A stretch of DNA of 64,000 bases from Pantoea sp. Lij88 (GTDB lineage: Bacteria > Pseudomonadota > Gammaproteobacteria > Enterobacterales > Enterobacteriaceae), in contig NZ_CP118269.1 of assembly GCF_030062155.1 (NCBI RefSeq), positions 2,418,001 through 2,482,000 of the forward strand, given 5' to 3'. Each line of letters opens with the position of its first letter. Position 1 is the first letter of the stretch. The position numbers were made by a program, and so were the translations under genes. Shown here one piece after another: positions 36,298 through 44,008 of this stretch. The notes beneath the pieces are model-generated. The model was not told the DNA's origin. It did not search any database and saw only the letters and a list, made by a program, of their open reading frames with translations.

Positions 36298-37224
36298 ATG
36301 ATGATTTCACGTTCAGTTCGTCTTATCTCCCCCTCCGGTTACTGTCACAACCAGCCTGCAGCCCTGCAGGGCATTGCGCGCCTGCGCGCGGCCGGTCATC
36401 AGGTAGAGAACGAGCAGGTGATCACCCGCCGTTTTCAGCGTTTCGCCGGAACAGACGCAGAGCGCCTGGCGGATATCAACCAGCTTGCCAGCCTCAGCAC
36501 CCTGCCCGATATCGTGCTGGCGGTACGCGGTGGTTATGGGGCCAGTCGGTTGCTGGAATCCATCGACTATATTGGCCTGCAACGCCGCTTGCTGAACCAG
36601 CCGCTGGCACTGTGTGGCCATAGCGATTTCACTGTCATTCAGCTGGCGCTGCTGGCGCAGGTTGGCCTGATTACCTTCAGCGCACCCATGCTGGCCGGTA
36701 ATTTTGGTGCCGCGACCTTATCTGAATTTACCCTGCACCACTTCTGGCAGGCACTGACATCACCTACAGTAGAGGTGAAATGGCAGAGCGAAACGCCAGA
36801 TCAGGGTGAATGGCAGGGTACGCTGTGGGGCGGAAACCTGGCGATGATCTGTTCACTGATTGGCACGCCGTGGATGCCGCAGATCGAGAACGGCATTCTG
36901 GTGATCGAGGATGTAAATGAACATCCGTTCCGCATTGAACGCATGCTGATTCAGCTGCAGCAGAGCGGCATTCTGGCGCGACAGCGGGCGATCGTCACCG
37001 GCAGCTTCACCAGCACGGCTCTGACAGAGTATGACAATGGGTTTGACTTCGATACCGTCTGGCAGCACGTGCGCGACACTACCGGTCTGCCGGTCATCAG
37101 TGGATTAGATTTTGGTCATGCCGCTGATACCGTCACACTGCCGCTGGGTGCCAGCGCACGATTAGCCGTCAGCCAGGGCAATGCCCATTTGCAGGCGACC
37201 GGGCACCCCGTCCTGCGGGAATAG
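36298..37224 (+). CDS. ldcA: LdcA, L,D-carboxypeptidase (murein recycling)
   Basis: The product is 308 residues, or 307 if the second ATG (36301), which is better spaced from AGGA, is used. It contains LAVRGGYGASRLL, LCGHSDFT with the catalytic Ser, GTLWGGNLAMI and the C-terminal GLDFGHAADTVTLPLG with the catalytic His. LdcA removes the terminal D-Ala from cytoplasmic murein tetrapeptides so they can be reused. It is divergent from emtA, coupling murein breakdown and recycling genes. Confidence 0.94.
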   Translation: MMISRSVRLISPSGYCHNQPAALQGIARLRAAGHQVENEQVITRRFQRFAGTDAERLADINQLASLSTLPDIVLAVRGGYGASRLLESIDYIGLQRRLLNQPLALCGHSDFTVIQLALLAQVGLITFSAPMLAGNFGAATLSEFTLHHFWQALTSPTVEVKWQSETPDQGEWQGTLWGGNLAMICSLIGTPWMPQIENGILVIEDVNEHPFRIERMLIQLQQSGILARQRAIVTGSFTSTALTEYDNGFDFDTVWQHVRDTTGLPVISGLDFGHAADTVTLPLGASARLAVSQGNAHLQATGHPVLRE

Positions 37225-37246
37225 AGAGCGTTTCAGGAGATCGACA

Positions 37247-37909
37247 TTGAAGCCGTTGTATGACGATTTGTGGATCTCAACCCCGGAATTCCCGGTGGAA
37301 GATGCCGTTAATGACCTGATGATGCATGGCTTTATGCTGCGTCATCCGCGCGGCAATCTGTTGATTGGCCGCGTAGAAAACCCACTCGATCATGAAGTGA
37401 TTGCCGAATCCGGCGGCGTGATCCGCCACTATCTGACCCACTGGCACGAATCCGCGCCCGGCGCGGCGGTGATCCAGCAGCGCTTCAGCAGCGCGCTGTA
37501 TTGTCACAGCCGGTCGCTGGGCCCTGTCAGCCGTTTTGCTGAGCCTGATGACACCTTTACACAGCAGGAGACGCACTTCGGGGATTTCCATCTGCTGCCG
37601 ACGCCCGGACATACGCCAGGCAGCTGCAGCTATCTCTATAGTTCGCCGCTGGGGCTGACCTATCTGTTTGTCGGCGATACCGTGACGCGGTCGCACGACA
37701 ACTGGATCTCAGTGCTGGTGCCGGAGAGCAATCCGGCTGAGCTGAGCCAGACGCTGGAGTTTTATCGCTCGCTGCGTCCCGACGTGGTGCTGATGAGTAC
37801 CACGCGCGGGCATCTCTCCTGGAAAAAAGTCACGCTGCAGAGCTGGCTGGCGGCGATTGATGAAGCGGAACAGCATCCGCTGGATCTGCGGGAGAATCCG
37901 CTGTTCTGA
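37247..37909 (+). CDS. Metallo-beta-lactamase-fold hydrolase with atypical metal motif
   Basis: Translation probably starts at TTG 37247, with AGGAG seven bases upstream, giving 220 residues that begin with KPLYDDLWISTPEFP. The fold is indicated by LTHWHESAPG, LPTPGHTPGSCSYLY and LFVGDTVTRS. The usual H-x-H-x-D-H motif is replaced by H-W-H-E-S-A, so metal binding may be altered. The start is 22 bp past the ldcA stop, so it may be co-transcribed. The substrate is unknown. Its stop directly abuts the convergent acetyltransferase stop. Confidence 0.8.
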   Translation: MKPLYDDLWISTPEFPVEDAVNDLMMHGFMLRHPRGNLLIGRVENPLDHEVIAESGGVIRHYLTHWHESAPGAAVIQQRFSSALYCHSRSLGPVSRFAEPDDTFTQQETHFGDFHLLPTPGHTPGSCSYLYSSPLGLTYLFVGDTVTRSHDNWISVLVPESNPAELSQTLEFYRSLRPDVVLMSTTRGHLSWKKVTLQSWLAAIDEAEQHPLDLRENPLF

Positions 37910-38323
37910 CTACAAAATTTTAGTCAGATAGTGCCGCTGATGATGATCCACATAGTTCGCCAGCGTCAGCCGCAGGGTGTAGCCGAGTTTTTCATAAAAC
38001 GGCCGCGCCTGAAAACTGGCGGTATCGACCTGCGCATAGCGGCAGCCGCGATCCCGCGCTTCCTGCTCGGCGGCCTGCATCAGTTTGCTGCCTGCCCCCT
38101 GTCCGCGTAACGACTCACTCACCCACAGCATATCTATCCGCAGCCAGCTACCGGTGGTTGAGCCGGTCAGCCCGGCCAGCTTTCTGCCCTGCTCATCACG
38201 AATAAAAACGCCAATCGACCTGATCGTATCCACATCATAAAATTTGCTGTTAAACGCATTCAGGCCCAGCCGGACCTCATCCAGATCCTGTGCCGTGACG
38301 TTGTCGGTAATCTCAGGTTGCAT
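37910..38323 (-). CDS. GNAT-family N-acetyltransferase
   Basis: From the ATG at 38323 (GGAG five bases upstream) the product is 137 residues. The acetyl-CoA-binding motif is LWVSESLRGQGAGSKLMQAAEQEA (R-G-Q-G-A-G core), and ARPFYEKLGYTL is a typical GNAT ending. The acceptor substrate is unknown. The gene at 38340 ends 16 bp upstream, so the two may form a small operon. Confidence 0.85.
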   Translation of the reverse strand: MQPEITDNVTAQDLDEVRLGLNAFNSKFYDVDTIRSIGVFIRDEQGRKLAGLTGSTTGSWLRIDMLWVSESLRGQGAGSKLMQAAEQEARDRGCRYAQVDTASFQARPFYEKLGYTLRLTLANYVDHHQRHYLTKIL

Positions 38324-38339
38324 AATGTCTCCAGGGCGG

Positions 38340-38723
38340 TTAACTGTCGGAACGCTGACGATCGTCATAGCGCTCCAGGCTCAGCGCATCCACATCGCGT
38401 TTTTCGGTGCGGCTGCAGGGCAGCAGTTTATCGCTGTCACGATAGACAAAGAAGGTGGCCTGGGTGCGCTGGTTCACAATCAGCTGATCGCCATTGCGAA
38501 AGCGGGTAATCGCCACCTTATCGCCCGCTTCTAAGCGGGTACGCTGCTGACCGGCGGCAATCTGGAAGTGATTTTCCGGCCACATCAGGGTGGTTAAGCC
38601 ATATTCGGCTCGTGAAACGGTCATGGTCGCCCGGCCGGGACAGTTAAGCTGAAATTCGGTTTCGCTCCAGGCGGGTGCGACGTGACAGGCCAGCAGGCCC
38701 AGAGCAATTAACGCAGCCTTCAT
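38340..38723 (-). CDS. Small exported protein of unknown function
   Basis: The 127-residue precursor has a clear signal peptide (MKAALIALGLLACHVAPAWS) and a mature part of about 107 residues. The mature part contains two cysteines (LNCPGRA and LPCSRTE) that could form a disulphide. GGAG lies eight bases upstream of the ATG. No family was recognised. Its stop is 16 bp before the acetyltransferase start. Confidence 0.75.
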   Translation of the reverse strand: MKAALIALGLLACHVAPAWSETEFQLNCPGRATMTVSRAEYGLTTLMWPENHFQIAAGQQRTRLEAGDKVAITRFRNGDQLIVNQRTQATFFVYRDSDKLLPCSRTEKRDVDALSLERYDDRQRSDS

Positions 38724-38849
38724 GCTGTGTCTCCGCTGATTTTATTAGAGATTTTTAGCTTAACACATTAAAGAAAAGAGGAGTGGCGCAGGGAAAATGA
38801 AACCAGACCATTAAAAGATGGAATCGGAGTGCGAAAAAGCTGAAAGTTG

Positions 38850-38901
38850 AGAAAAAATAAAGTAACCCGGTCAGCGTAGCAGGCTGCCACACTGGCCGGG
38901 T
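38850..38901 (-). terminator. Terminator of the 60-aa gene
   Basis: On the minus strand ACCCGGCCAG and CTGACCGGGT pair around a structured loop, followed by a run including TTTATTTTTT. It lies a few bases past the stop at 38907. Confidence 0.8.
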
Positions 38902-38906
38902 AGTGA

Positions 38907-39089
38907 TCATTCAGCGGCCACTTCGGCGGCCACCAACATCAGCGCCAGCCCGGCATTCTCAGTGTCATAAGCCTGCATTGCTGCACGAATACCCGCTGAG
39001 CAAGCGATCACCTGTTGCTTCTTATCGGCTTCTAACTGGTCAATCGCATGGCGAATAATCATTAGACTTGCTTCTTCTTCGTTCATCAT
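38907..39089 (-). CDS. Small acidic protein of unknown function
   Basis: The 60-residue protein is acidic and probably helical (MMNEEEASLMII at the start, Ala-rich at the end), with one Cys. A GGGAT purine tract lies just upstream of the first ATG, and the gene has its own terminator, both of which support expression. No family was recognised. Confidence 0.6.
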   Translation of the reverse strand: MMNEEEASLMIIRHAIDQLEADKKQQVIACSAGIRAAMQAYDTENAGLALMLVAAEVAAE

Positions 39090-39300
39090 TTATCCCTGAA
39101 TTTGCCTAAGTGGTGCGCAAAGGAGCCAAGAATAACGTTTATTGATAAGCAAAGTCACCCCTTTACATTCCTGTTGCTTAACGATTAAACAAATCTCAAA
39201 CAGGAAGCGCAACGGAAACTGCTATGATTAAAGGATTAATGGCGCGGCAGGATAGACTCTGCGCCAGGAAACTCCCAGGGATTGAAGCAGGTAAAAAATC

Positions 39301-39630
39301 ATGATGCGATTCAGCATTTTTATCCTTATCGCGATGCTGACTGGATGTTCATCTGGCCCGAAAGGGGTGGAATGTCCGGGTGAGGTCTCGACAATTTATG
39401 GTCAGTCGATGGGGCAGACCCAGGGCGTGATTTTTGATCTGGTTAGCAGCTTCACGGTGACCCGGGATAATGTCAGCGTGAAGAGTGGCCCCCTGCAGTC
39501 GCTGGATCGGTTTAAGTATGTTCCGTCGGCCGTGACACCCGAAGGCTACTATGCGCAGCGCCTGTCCGATAAGCAGTTCCGCCTGATTAATCCTTACCAG
39601 GACACCCAAATCACCTGGACCTGTCCATAA
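39301..39630 (+). CDS. Small lipoprotein of unknown function
   Basis: The 109-residue precursor has a short lipoprotein signal with lipobox LTGC (Cys16 of the longest frame). The mature part is about 93 residues and contains two further cysteines, one near each end (VECPGE and the terminal TCP). The second Met codon could be the start. It precedes another unknown gene by 60 bp. No family was recognised. Confidence 0.7.
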   Translation: MMRFSIFILIAMLTGCSSGPKGVECPGEVSTIYGQSMGQTQGVIFDLVSSFTVTRDNVSVKSGPLQSLDRFKYVPSAVTPEGYYAQRLSDKQFRLINPYQDTQITWTCP

Positions 39631-39691
39631 GGGATGAATCCTGCTGCCAGATGGTTTATTGTCAGGAAACGTCAAGCAGCAGGTCTCCCCG

Positions 39692-40249
39692 ATGGAAAAG
39701 CGTCTGGATAACAACGGTTATATCGACTTCCCCTTTCCTGCCACCCGCAATGCGGACGGCTCAGTGAATCCGTGTGGTTTTGATCTGACGCTGGAAACCG
39801 GTCGCCTTGAGGAGATCGCGGTGCTGAACCGCTCAGCGAATCTGCGGCGGCTGGTTGAGGAGATCAATCTGCAGGAAGGGCTGTTTATGACGCTGGCCTG
39901 TGACTGGCAGCAGCAGCCTGATGCGGTCTGTGGCTTTATTGACGTCGCTTTTCGTCCCGATCTGCCGCAACACGGCTTTGATGAGGCTCTGCAGCTGGAA
40001 GCGAATTTTTATCGCTACCTGACCGGGCAGGAGAAGCAACATCAGATGCCCGCAGAGATGCTGGTCAATTATGCCCGTTCGGTTCTCGACTGGAGCTGGT
40101 CGCCGCTGCGCCAGCGTCAGCGCGAGTATGAAAAGATCACTATTCAGTTTTATTGCCCGCAGGCGGATGACGCCGAATGGTGTTTTGATCACCTCCGTCA
40201 TTTCCTGGTGAGCGTCTATCCGGCCTGCGTCGCCGGCCGTTCACTCTGA
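39692..40249 (+). CDS. Unknown 185-aa cytoplasmic protein
   Basis: Starting at the ATG at 39692, the product is 185 residues and begins MEKRLDNNGYIDFPFPATRN. A TTG further upstream is less likely. It is rich in Gln and Trp (for example CDWQQQPD and SVLDWSWSPLRQRQ) and has no signal or membrane segment. It does not match any family I know. It sits between a lipoprotein gene and an exported Ppx/GppA-like gene, 23 bp before the latter, so they may be co-expressed. Confidence 0.65.
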   Translation: MEKRLDNNGYIDFPFPATRNADGSVNPCGFDLTLETGRLEEIAVLNRSANLRRLVEEINLQEGLFMTLACDWQQQPDAVCGFIDVAFRPDLPQHGFDEALQLEANFYRYLTGQEKQHQMPAEMLVNYARSVLDWSWSPLRQRQREYEKITIQFYCPQADDAEWCFDHLRHFLVSVYPACVAGRSL

Positions 40250-40272
40250 TCCCCACGTCTCCCGGAGTCGCT

Positions 40273-41283
40273 ATGCGTTCTGCTGCGCTGTCTGCTTTCA
40301 CGCTGTTCTGCTCACTGTTTTTTGCCGCCGCGGCCCAGGCCGATCGCTGCCAGCAAATCCGCGCCGGTCTGGATATCGGTTCCGGCACCACCAAAATTGC
40401 GGTTGCGCGCGTCAATGTCTGCCAGTTGCGCATCGAAAAAGTGCTGTATCAGGATCAGCGCGCCGTAGCCTGGAACGACGCATTAGCGCATTCAGCAGAT
40501 AATCAGCTCAGTCCGGCGATAGCCCAGGAAGGCGCAGCCGCCCTGCAGCAGCTCGTTGCGCACGCTGAGCGATTTCATCCCCAGCGCATCAGCGGCGTGG
40601 CTACGGCGGTGTTCCGCAATGCCACCAACGGGCAGGCCGTCATTGACCAGTTGCAGCGCCAGAGCGGTGCACAAATCAGCATTATTTCACAGCAGCAGGA
40701 GGCGAAACTCGGGTTTCTCTCTGCTAAAGCCGCGCTTAACGATCCGGCGATCCGCGATGATCAGTTGCTGGTCTGGGATATTGGGGGCGGGTCGATGCAG
40801 ATGACCGCCTGGCGACAGCAGGCAGGCAAGCCGGTGGCCGATATCTATCAGGGCAAGCTGGCCTCAGTGACGCTGAAAAACTTTATTCTGACCGTGCTGA
40901 AGAACAGCCCGGAGGCTAAATCCCCGAATCCGATTGGCTCGTGGCGGCAGTCGGTGCTGCGCTTTGTGCAGTTTTACGCGAAGAATGAGGTCAGCCCGCA
41001 GATTAAACAGGATGTGGCGGGTCGTCGGGTCATTGGCATCGGGGGCGTGCACGGTTTTTCGATCCGCAATCAGTTACCGGGCAAACCCAACCGCTATACG
41101 CTGGCGGCGTTAAGCAAGCTGTCGCAGCAGCAGGTCTGGAAAGGTGACAGCGAGTTATCTGGCGACTATCGAGCCACCGACGTCAGTAATCTGTTACTGG
41201 TGGAAGGCTATATGCAGGCGCTGAAGATAGATGAGGTCACGATTGTTGAGGCCAGTCTGATTCAGGGCGTGCTGCTGCAGTAG
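40273..41283 (+). CDS. Ppx/GppA-family phosphatase with a signal peptide
   Basis: The 336-residue protein shows the actin-like ATPase/Ppx fold. The phosphate-1 motif RAGLDIGSGTTKIAV lies at about residues 30-44. The phosphate-2 motif LLVWDIGGGSMQMTAW is near 164-179, and VIGIGGVHGFSIRN is further on. Unlike cytoplasmic Ppx and GppA, it starts with a clear Sec signal peptide (LFCSLFFAAAAQADR), so it should act in the periplasm. A polyphosphate or nucleotide substrate is inferred from the family only. It is shorter than GppA (about 500), lacking the C-terminal HD-like domain. Confidence 0.85.
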   Translation: MRSAALSAFTLFCSLFFAAAAQADRCQQIRAGLDIGSGTTKIAVARVNVCQLRIEKVLYQDQRAVAWNDALAHSADNQLSPAIAQEGAAALQQLVAHAERFHPQRISGVATAVFRNATNGQAVIDQLQRQSGAQISIISQQQEAKLGFLSAKAALNDPAIRDDQLLVWDIGGGSMQMTAWRQQAGKPVADIYQGKLASVTLKNFILTVLKNSPEAKSPNPIGSWRQSVLRFVQFYAKNEVSPQIKQDVAGRRVIGIGGVHGFSIRNQLPGKPNRYTLAALSKLSQQQVWKGDSELSGDYRATDVSNLLLVEGYMQALKIDEVTIVEASLIQGVLLQ

Positions 41284-41298
41284 CGCAGCGCTCCCCTG

Positions 41299-41511
41299 CT
41301 ATACGTCGGGTTTGACCAGCCGGATGGCATGATCCAGCATCCGCTGCTCATCCCGTTCACTATGGGCGCGCTGCTGGCGGGTACGTTTTAGCAGGTCGTA
41401 GATTTCGCCCCGTCGGGTGTCATGGCCGCGCTCCATCAGCACAATCACCGCATCGCCAATCACCCGGCAGACTTCGTCATAGTCATCATCATTCAGTGCA
41501 TCACGTTTCAT
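41299..41511 (-). CDS. Small YmgB/AriR-like protein
   Basis: The 70-residue protein is helical and charged. The central stretch VIGDAVIVLMERGHDTRRGEIYDLL resembles the core of the YmgB/AriR/YcgZ connector family, which affects biofilm and acid response through the Rcs system. The similarity is modest and the ends differ, so the call is tentative. It lies convergent to the Ppx-like gene, with 15 bp between stops. Confidence 0.5.
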   Translation of the reverse strand: MKRDALNDDDYDEVCRVIGDAVIVLMERGHDTRRGEIYDLLKRTRQQRAHSERDEQRMLDHAIRLVKPDV

Positions 41512-41698
41512 CGCTTCTCCTCCGGCTGTGGCTGCCTGTGCCGCCTTTTCAAAGGCTAGACAGGAAATGGCTGGCCCGCAAACACCGCGCCATTAACAGC
41601 CAGAAATGATTTTTTAGCCCGATATTCATCGCTGGAAGAGCAGAATTCACTATCTTTGCTACGCTTTGAGGGTCTCACTCAAAACCAAGGAGCAATAA

Positions 41699-41947
41699 AT
41701 GTCAGGAAAAATCGAAGATAAAGTAAAAGAAGCCGCTGGCGCAGTTCAGGAACAATGGGGTGCAGCAACCGGTTCATCTGAGCATCAGGCTAAAGGCGCA
41801 GCACGCCGTTACACCAACCAGGCAAGCTATGCTGCCCGCGACGCTGCTGAAACCATCCGCGATCAGGTTCAGTCCAATCCTGTCGCTGGTCTGGCCGTTG
41901 CTGCAGGCGTTGGCGTGTTCATCGGCTTCCTGCTGGGTCGCAAGTAA
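41699..41947 (+). CDS. CsbD-like/glycine-zipper (DUF883-type) stress protein
   Basis: The 82-residue protein starts with MSGKIEDKVKEAAGAVQ, like CsbD proteins. Its C-terminus NPVAGLAVAAGVGVFIGFLLGRK is a hydrophobic glycine-zipper tail with terminal GRK, as in ElaB/YqjD (DUF883) proteins that tether ribosomes or act in stress at the inner membrane. The combination in one short protein is notable. AAGGAG precedes the ATG, and a terminator follows. Confidence 0.8.
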   Translation: MSGKIEDKVKEAAGAVQEQWGAATGSSEHQAKGAARRYTNQASYAARDAAETIRDQVQSNPVAGLAVAAGVGVFIGFLLGRK

Positions 41948-41966
41948 TACCGCTGAACGTCATCAG

Positions 41967-41996
41967 AACGGGAGCCACTGGCTTCCGTTTTTTTTT
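41967..41996 (+). terminator. Terminator of the glycine-zipper gene
   Basis: AACGGGAGCC and GGCTTCCGTT pair around ACT, followed by at least eight T residues. Confidence 0.92.
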
Positions 41997-42112
41997 GCTC
42001 CGACGCGCTTCGTCCGCTGAGAAACATCTGAAAGATAAGCCTTTTCAGACCAGCGTGCCGTGAGACTCTATGCTTAATTACGTTCTCTTTCTGACAACAT
42101 CAAGGTGACCTT

Positions 42113-42283
42113 ATGAAAACGATTTCTGCTCTGCTGCTGGTTGCAGCAACTTTCACCTCTCTGGCGGGCTGCTCGCAGAAGAGCGACGCGATTAAAGACG
42201 ATGGACGCCCTCATGCACCAAGCGGTCAGTCTTCACCGGGCGGTACGCTGGGTTCCGGTCCGGTGGGTCAGCCCCAGTCGTGA
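42113..42283 (+). CDS. Small lipoprotein (56 aa)
   Basis: The frame MKTISALLLVAATFTSLAGC carries a clear lipoprotein signal with lipobox LAGC (Cys20). A short mature part rich in Gly, Ser and Pro follows (36 residues, ending PVGQPQS). An AAGGTG lies about 6 bases upstream of the ATG, and a strong terminator follows the stop. The length and composition recall small entericidin-like or similar envelope lipoproteins, but no family is certain. Confidence 0.75.
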   Translation: MKTISALLLVAATFTSLAGCSQKSDAIKDDGRPHAPSGQSSPGGTLGSGPVGQPQS

Positions 42284-42290
42284 TGCCCTG

Positions 42291-42318
42291 CCCCGGCATG
42301 TTTGCCGGGGTTTGTTTT
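42291..42318 (+). terminator. Terminator of the 56-aa lipoprotein gene
   Basis: CCCCGGCA and TGCCGGGG form an 8-bp stem with a 4-base loop, followed by TTTGTTTT. Confidence 0.92.
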
Positions 42319-42617
42319 ATATTCCTGCAGCACATCGTTCTCCTCACAAAATCTCGCTAATAATTACCCCGCTATTAATTTTCCATGTAATCAAAATCAC
42401 TCTCATTCATTAAAAAAATTACCCATTATTTTTTTCATTTAATTACAAAATTCAAAGTGCATTTTTATTAAAGTAAAAAAATCGGGTGAAATTCAAACAA
42501 AAATTAAACAGTTCAAAAAAACATCCTGCCATAATGAACTTTCGCTATAGCGCTAATCTCTAACCTTCCATAATATTTTTGATTAAATAACATTGGTAAT
42601 TTCAAGAGAATTCAGAC
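42319..42617. other. Very AT-rich leader region before the glycosyltransferase gene
   Basis: This 300-bp stretch has long A and T runs and no plausible gene. It holds the promoter of the GTG-started glycosyltransferase. The composition contrasts sharply with flanking genes and resembles regions silenced by H-NS and typical of laterally acquired surface-polysaccharide genes. No JUMPstart or ops element was seen. Confidence 0.55.
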
Positions 42618-43679
42618 GTGAAGAAAAAAAAGATTTATCTGATAGACCGACTTTTAACGCTTTATTCTCGATTCTCCAGCAGAACCAGACCACAGGCCTT
42701 ACAGACGCTGGCACCCGCCACGGTGGTGATTTACTCGACTACGGCACTGGGCGACTTTCTGATGAATACGCCGGCTATCTGGAGCCTGAAAAATCGCTTT
42801 CCCACCAGTCAATTTGTTCTGGTTTCCAGCAAGAAAAATAAAGATCTGGTCAGCCGTTATAACTGGTTTGATAAGATCTATATCTGGGATAACAAGATTG
42901 CGAATTTCCTGCCGCTGTTTTTCAAACTGCGCCGCCATAAACCCGATCTGTCAGTAATATTACACGCTCATTTCCCTTACGATATTATGAGTTCAGTACT
43001 GACCGGCAGTCAGGTGATTGTGCGCGATCATTACGGCAGCGAATCACCTGTACTGAATAAATATCTCGATCACTATTCAGGCTATTTCGACGACCACACT
43101 ATCAAACGTAAGCTCAAACTGATTGAAGCCCTGGGCGCAGAGACAGAACCGACCCGGATGCATCTTCCGGAACTGAACAACAGTCCGACTGCAAAGGCTG
43201 ACCATCGCCGTATCGGTTTTCAGTTAGGGGCATCAAAAGATATCCGCCGCTGGCCGCTGGCCTCATTCAGTCAGCTGGCGACAGCGTTGCTTGAACGCTG
43301 GCCTGATACTGAGATTGTCGTCACCGGCACCGCCGCTGAGCAGCCTCTTGAAAGGGAATTTATCGAAAGCCTGCCTCTGCACTGCCGCGCGCGCGTGACG
43401 CCGATGGCGGGTAAAACTAACCTCGGCGGCCTGATTAGCCTGATTCAGACGCTGGATGTGCTGGTTACCGGAGATACCGGTCCGCTACACATCGCCGTGG
43501 CCGCGCAGACGCCAACGGTCAGCCTGTTCTCCACCGCCAATCCGCGCTATACCGGCCCCTGCCAGGACAGCGATCGTCACATCATTATTCACCGCCCGGA
43601 TAAAACCTCGTCTCAGCATCCGATGGCGTCGATCAAGGCCGAAGAGGTCGGGCTGGCCGTGGCGAAACTGGTGGGATAA
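42618..43679 (+). CDS. Glycosyltransferase family 9 (heptosyltransferase-like)
   Basis: The 353-residue protein shows the GT9 layout. The N-terminal domain has IYSTTALGDFLMNTPAIWSL. The C-terminal domain has IGFQLGASKDIRRWPLASFSQL and the sugar-nucleotide region VTGDTGPLHIAVAAQTPTVSLF. Enzymes of this family add heptose or related sugars to the lipopolysaccharide core. Translation starts at GTG 42618 with AAGAGA about 10 bases upstream. The first 35 residues are very basic and may tether it to membrane. The next gene starts in the last base of its stop (TAATG). Confidence 0.87.
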   Translation: MKKKKIYLIDRLLTLYSRFSSRTRPQALQTLAPATVVIYSTTALGDFLMNTPAIWSLKNRFPTSQFVLVSSKKNKDLVSRYNWFDKIYIWDNKIANFLPLFFKLRRHKPDLSVILHAHFPYDIMSSVLTGSQVIVRDHYGSESPVLNKYLDHYSGYFDDHTIKRKLKLIEALGAETEPTRMHLPELNNSPTAKADHRRIGFQLGASKDIRRWPLASFSQLATALLERWPDTEIVVTGTAAEQPLEREFIESLPLHCRARVTPMAGKTNLGGLISLIQTLDVLVTGDTGPLHIAVAAQTPTVSLFSTANPRYTGPCQDSDRHIIIHRPDKTSSQHPMASIKAEEVGLAVAKLVG

Positions 43680-44008
43680 TGAACGATCTGACTCAAGCCA
43701 TCATTGCGCTGATTGAATACCACAATCAGCCAACCCTGCTGGGCTGGTTCCGCAAAGTGGATGGGGCAGATTTTCATCTGCAGCAGCTACCGCTGAATGA
43801 AGTAGAATTTGCGATTCTGATGAGCGATTTTTTTGCTACCTTCGGCGTCAGCTCAGAGCATTACGATGAAACACGCTACTTTCCGGCGTCGCATTCGCGG
43901 CGCTTTACGCCTGCCGGATGGTTTAACGCAGGCGGATATTATCCCTTAACGGTAGCCATGCTGTGTGAAGCGGCCAGCCTGGGACGCTGGCCTGAAGGGG
44001 ATTACTGA
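43679..44008 (+). CDS. Small DUF1493-like protein
   Basis: The 109-residue protein ends YPLTVAMLCEAASLGRWPEGDY. It has SDFFATFGVSSEHYDETRYFP in the middle, a pattern seen in DUF1493 proteins (F-x-x-F-x-V, then R-Y-F, then L-T-V-x-M-L-x-x-A-x-x-G-R-W). Function unknown. It is translationally coupled to the preceding glycosyltransferase (one-base overlap). Its end overlaps the convergent glycosyltransferase by 7 bp. Confidence 0.6.
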   Translation: MNDLTQAIIALIEYHNQPTLLGWFRKVDGADFHLQQLPLNEVEFAILMSDFFATFGVSSEHYDETRYFPASHSRRFTPAGWFNAGGYYPLTVAMLCEAASLGRWPEGDY

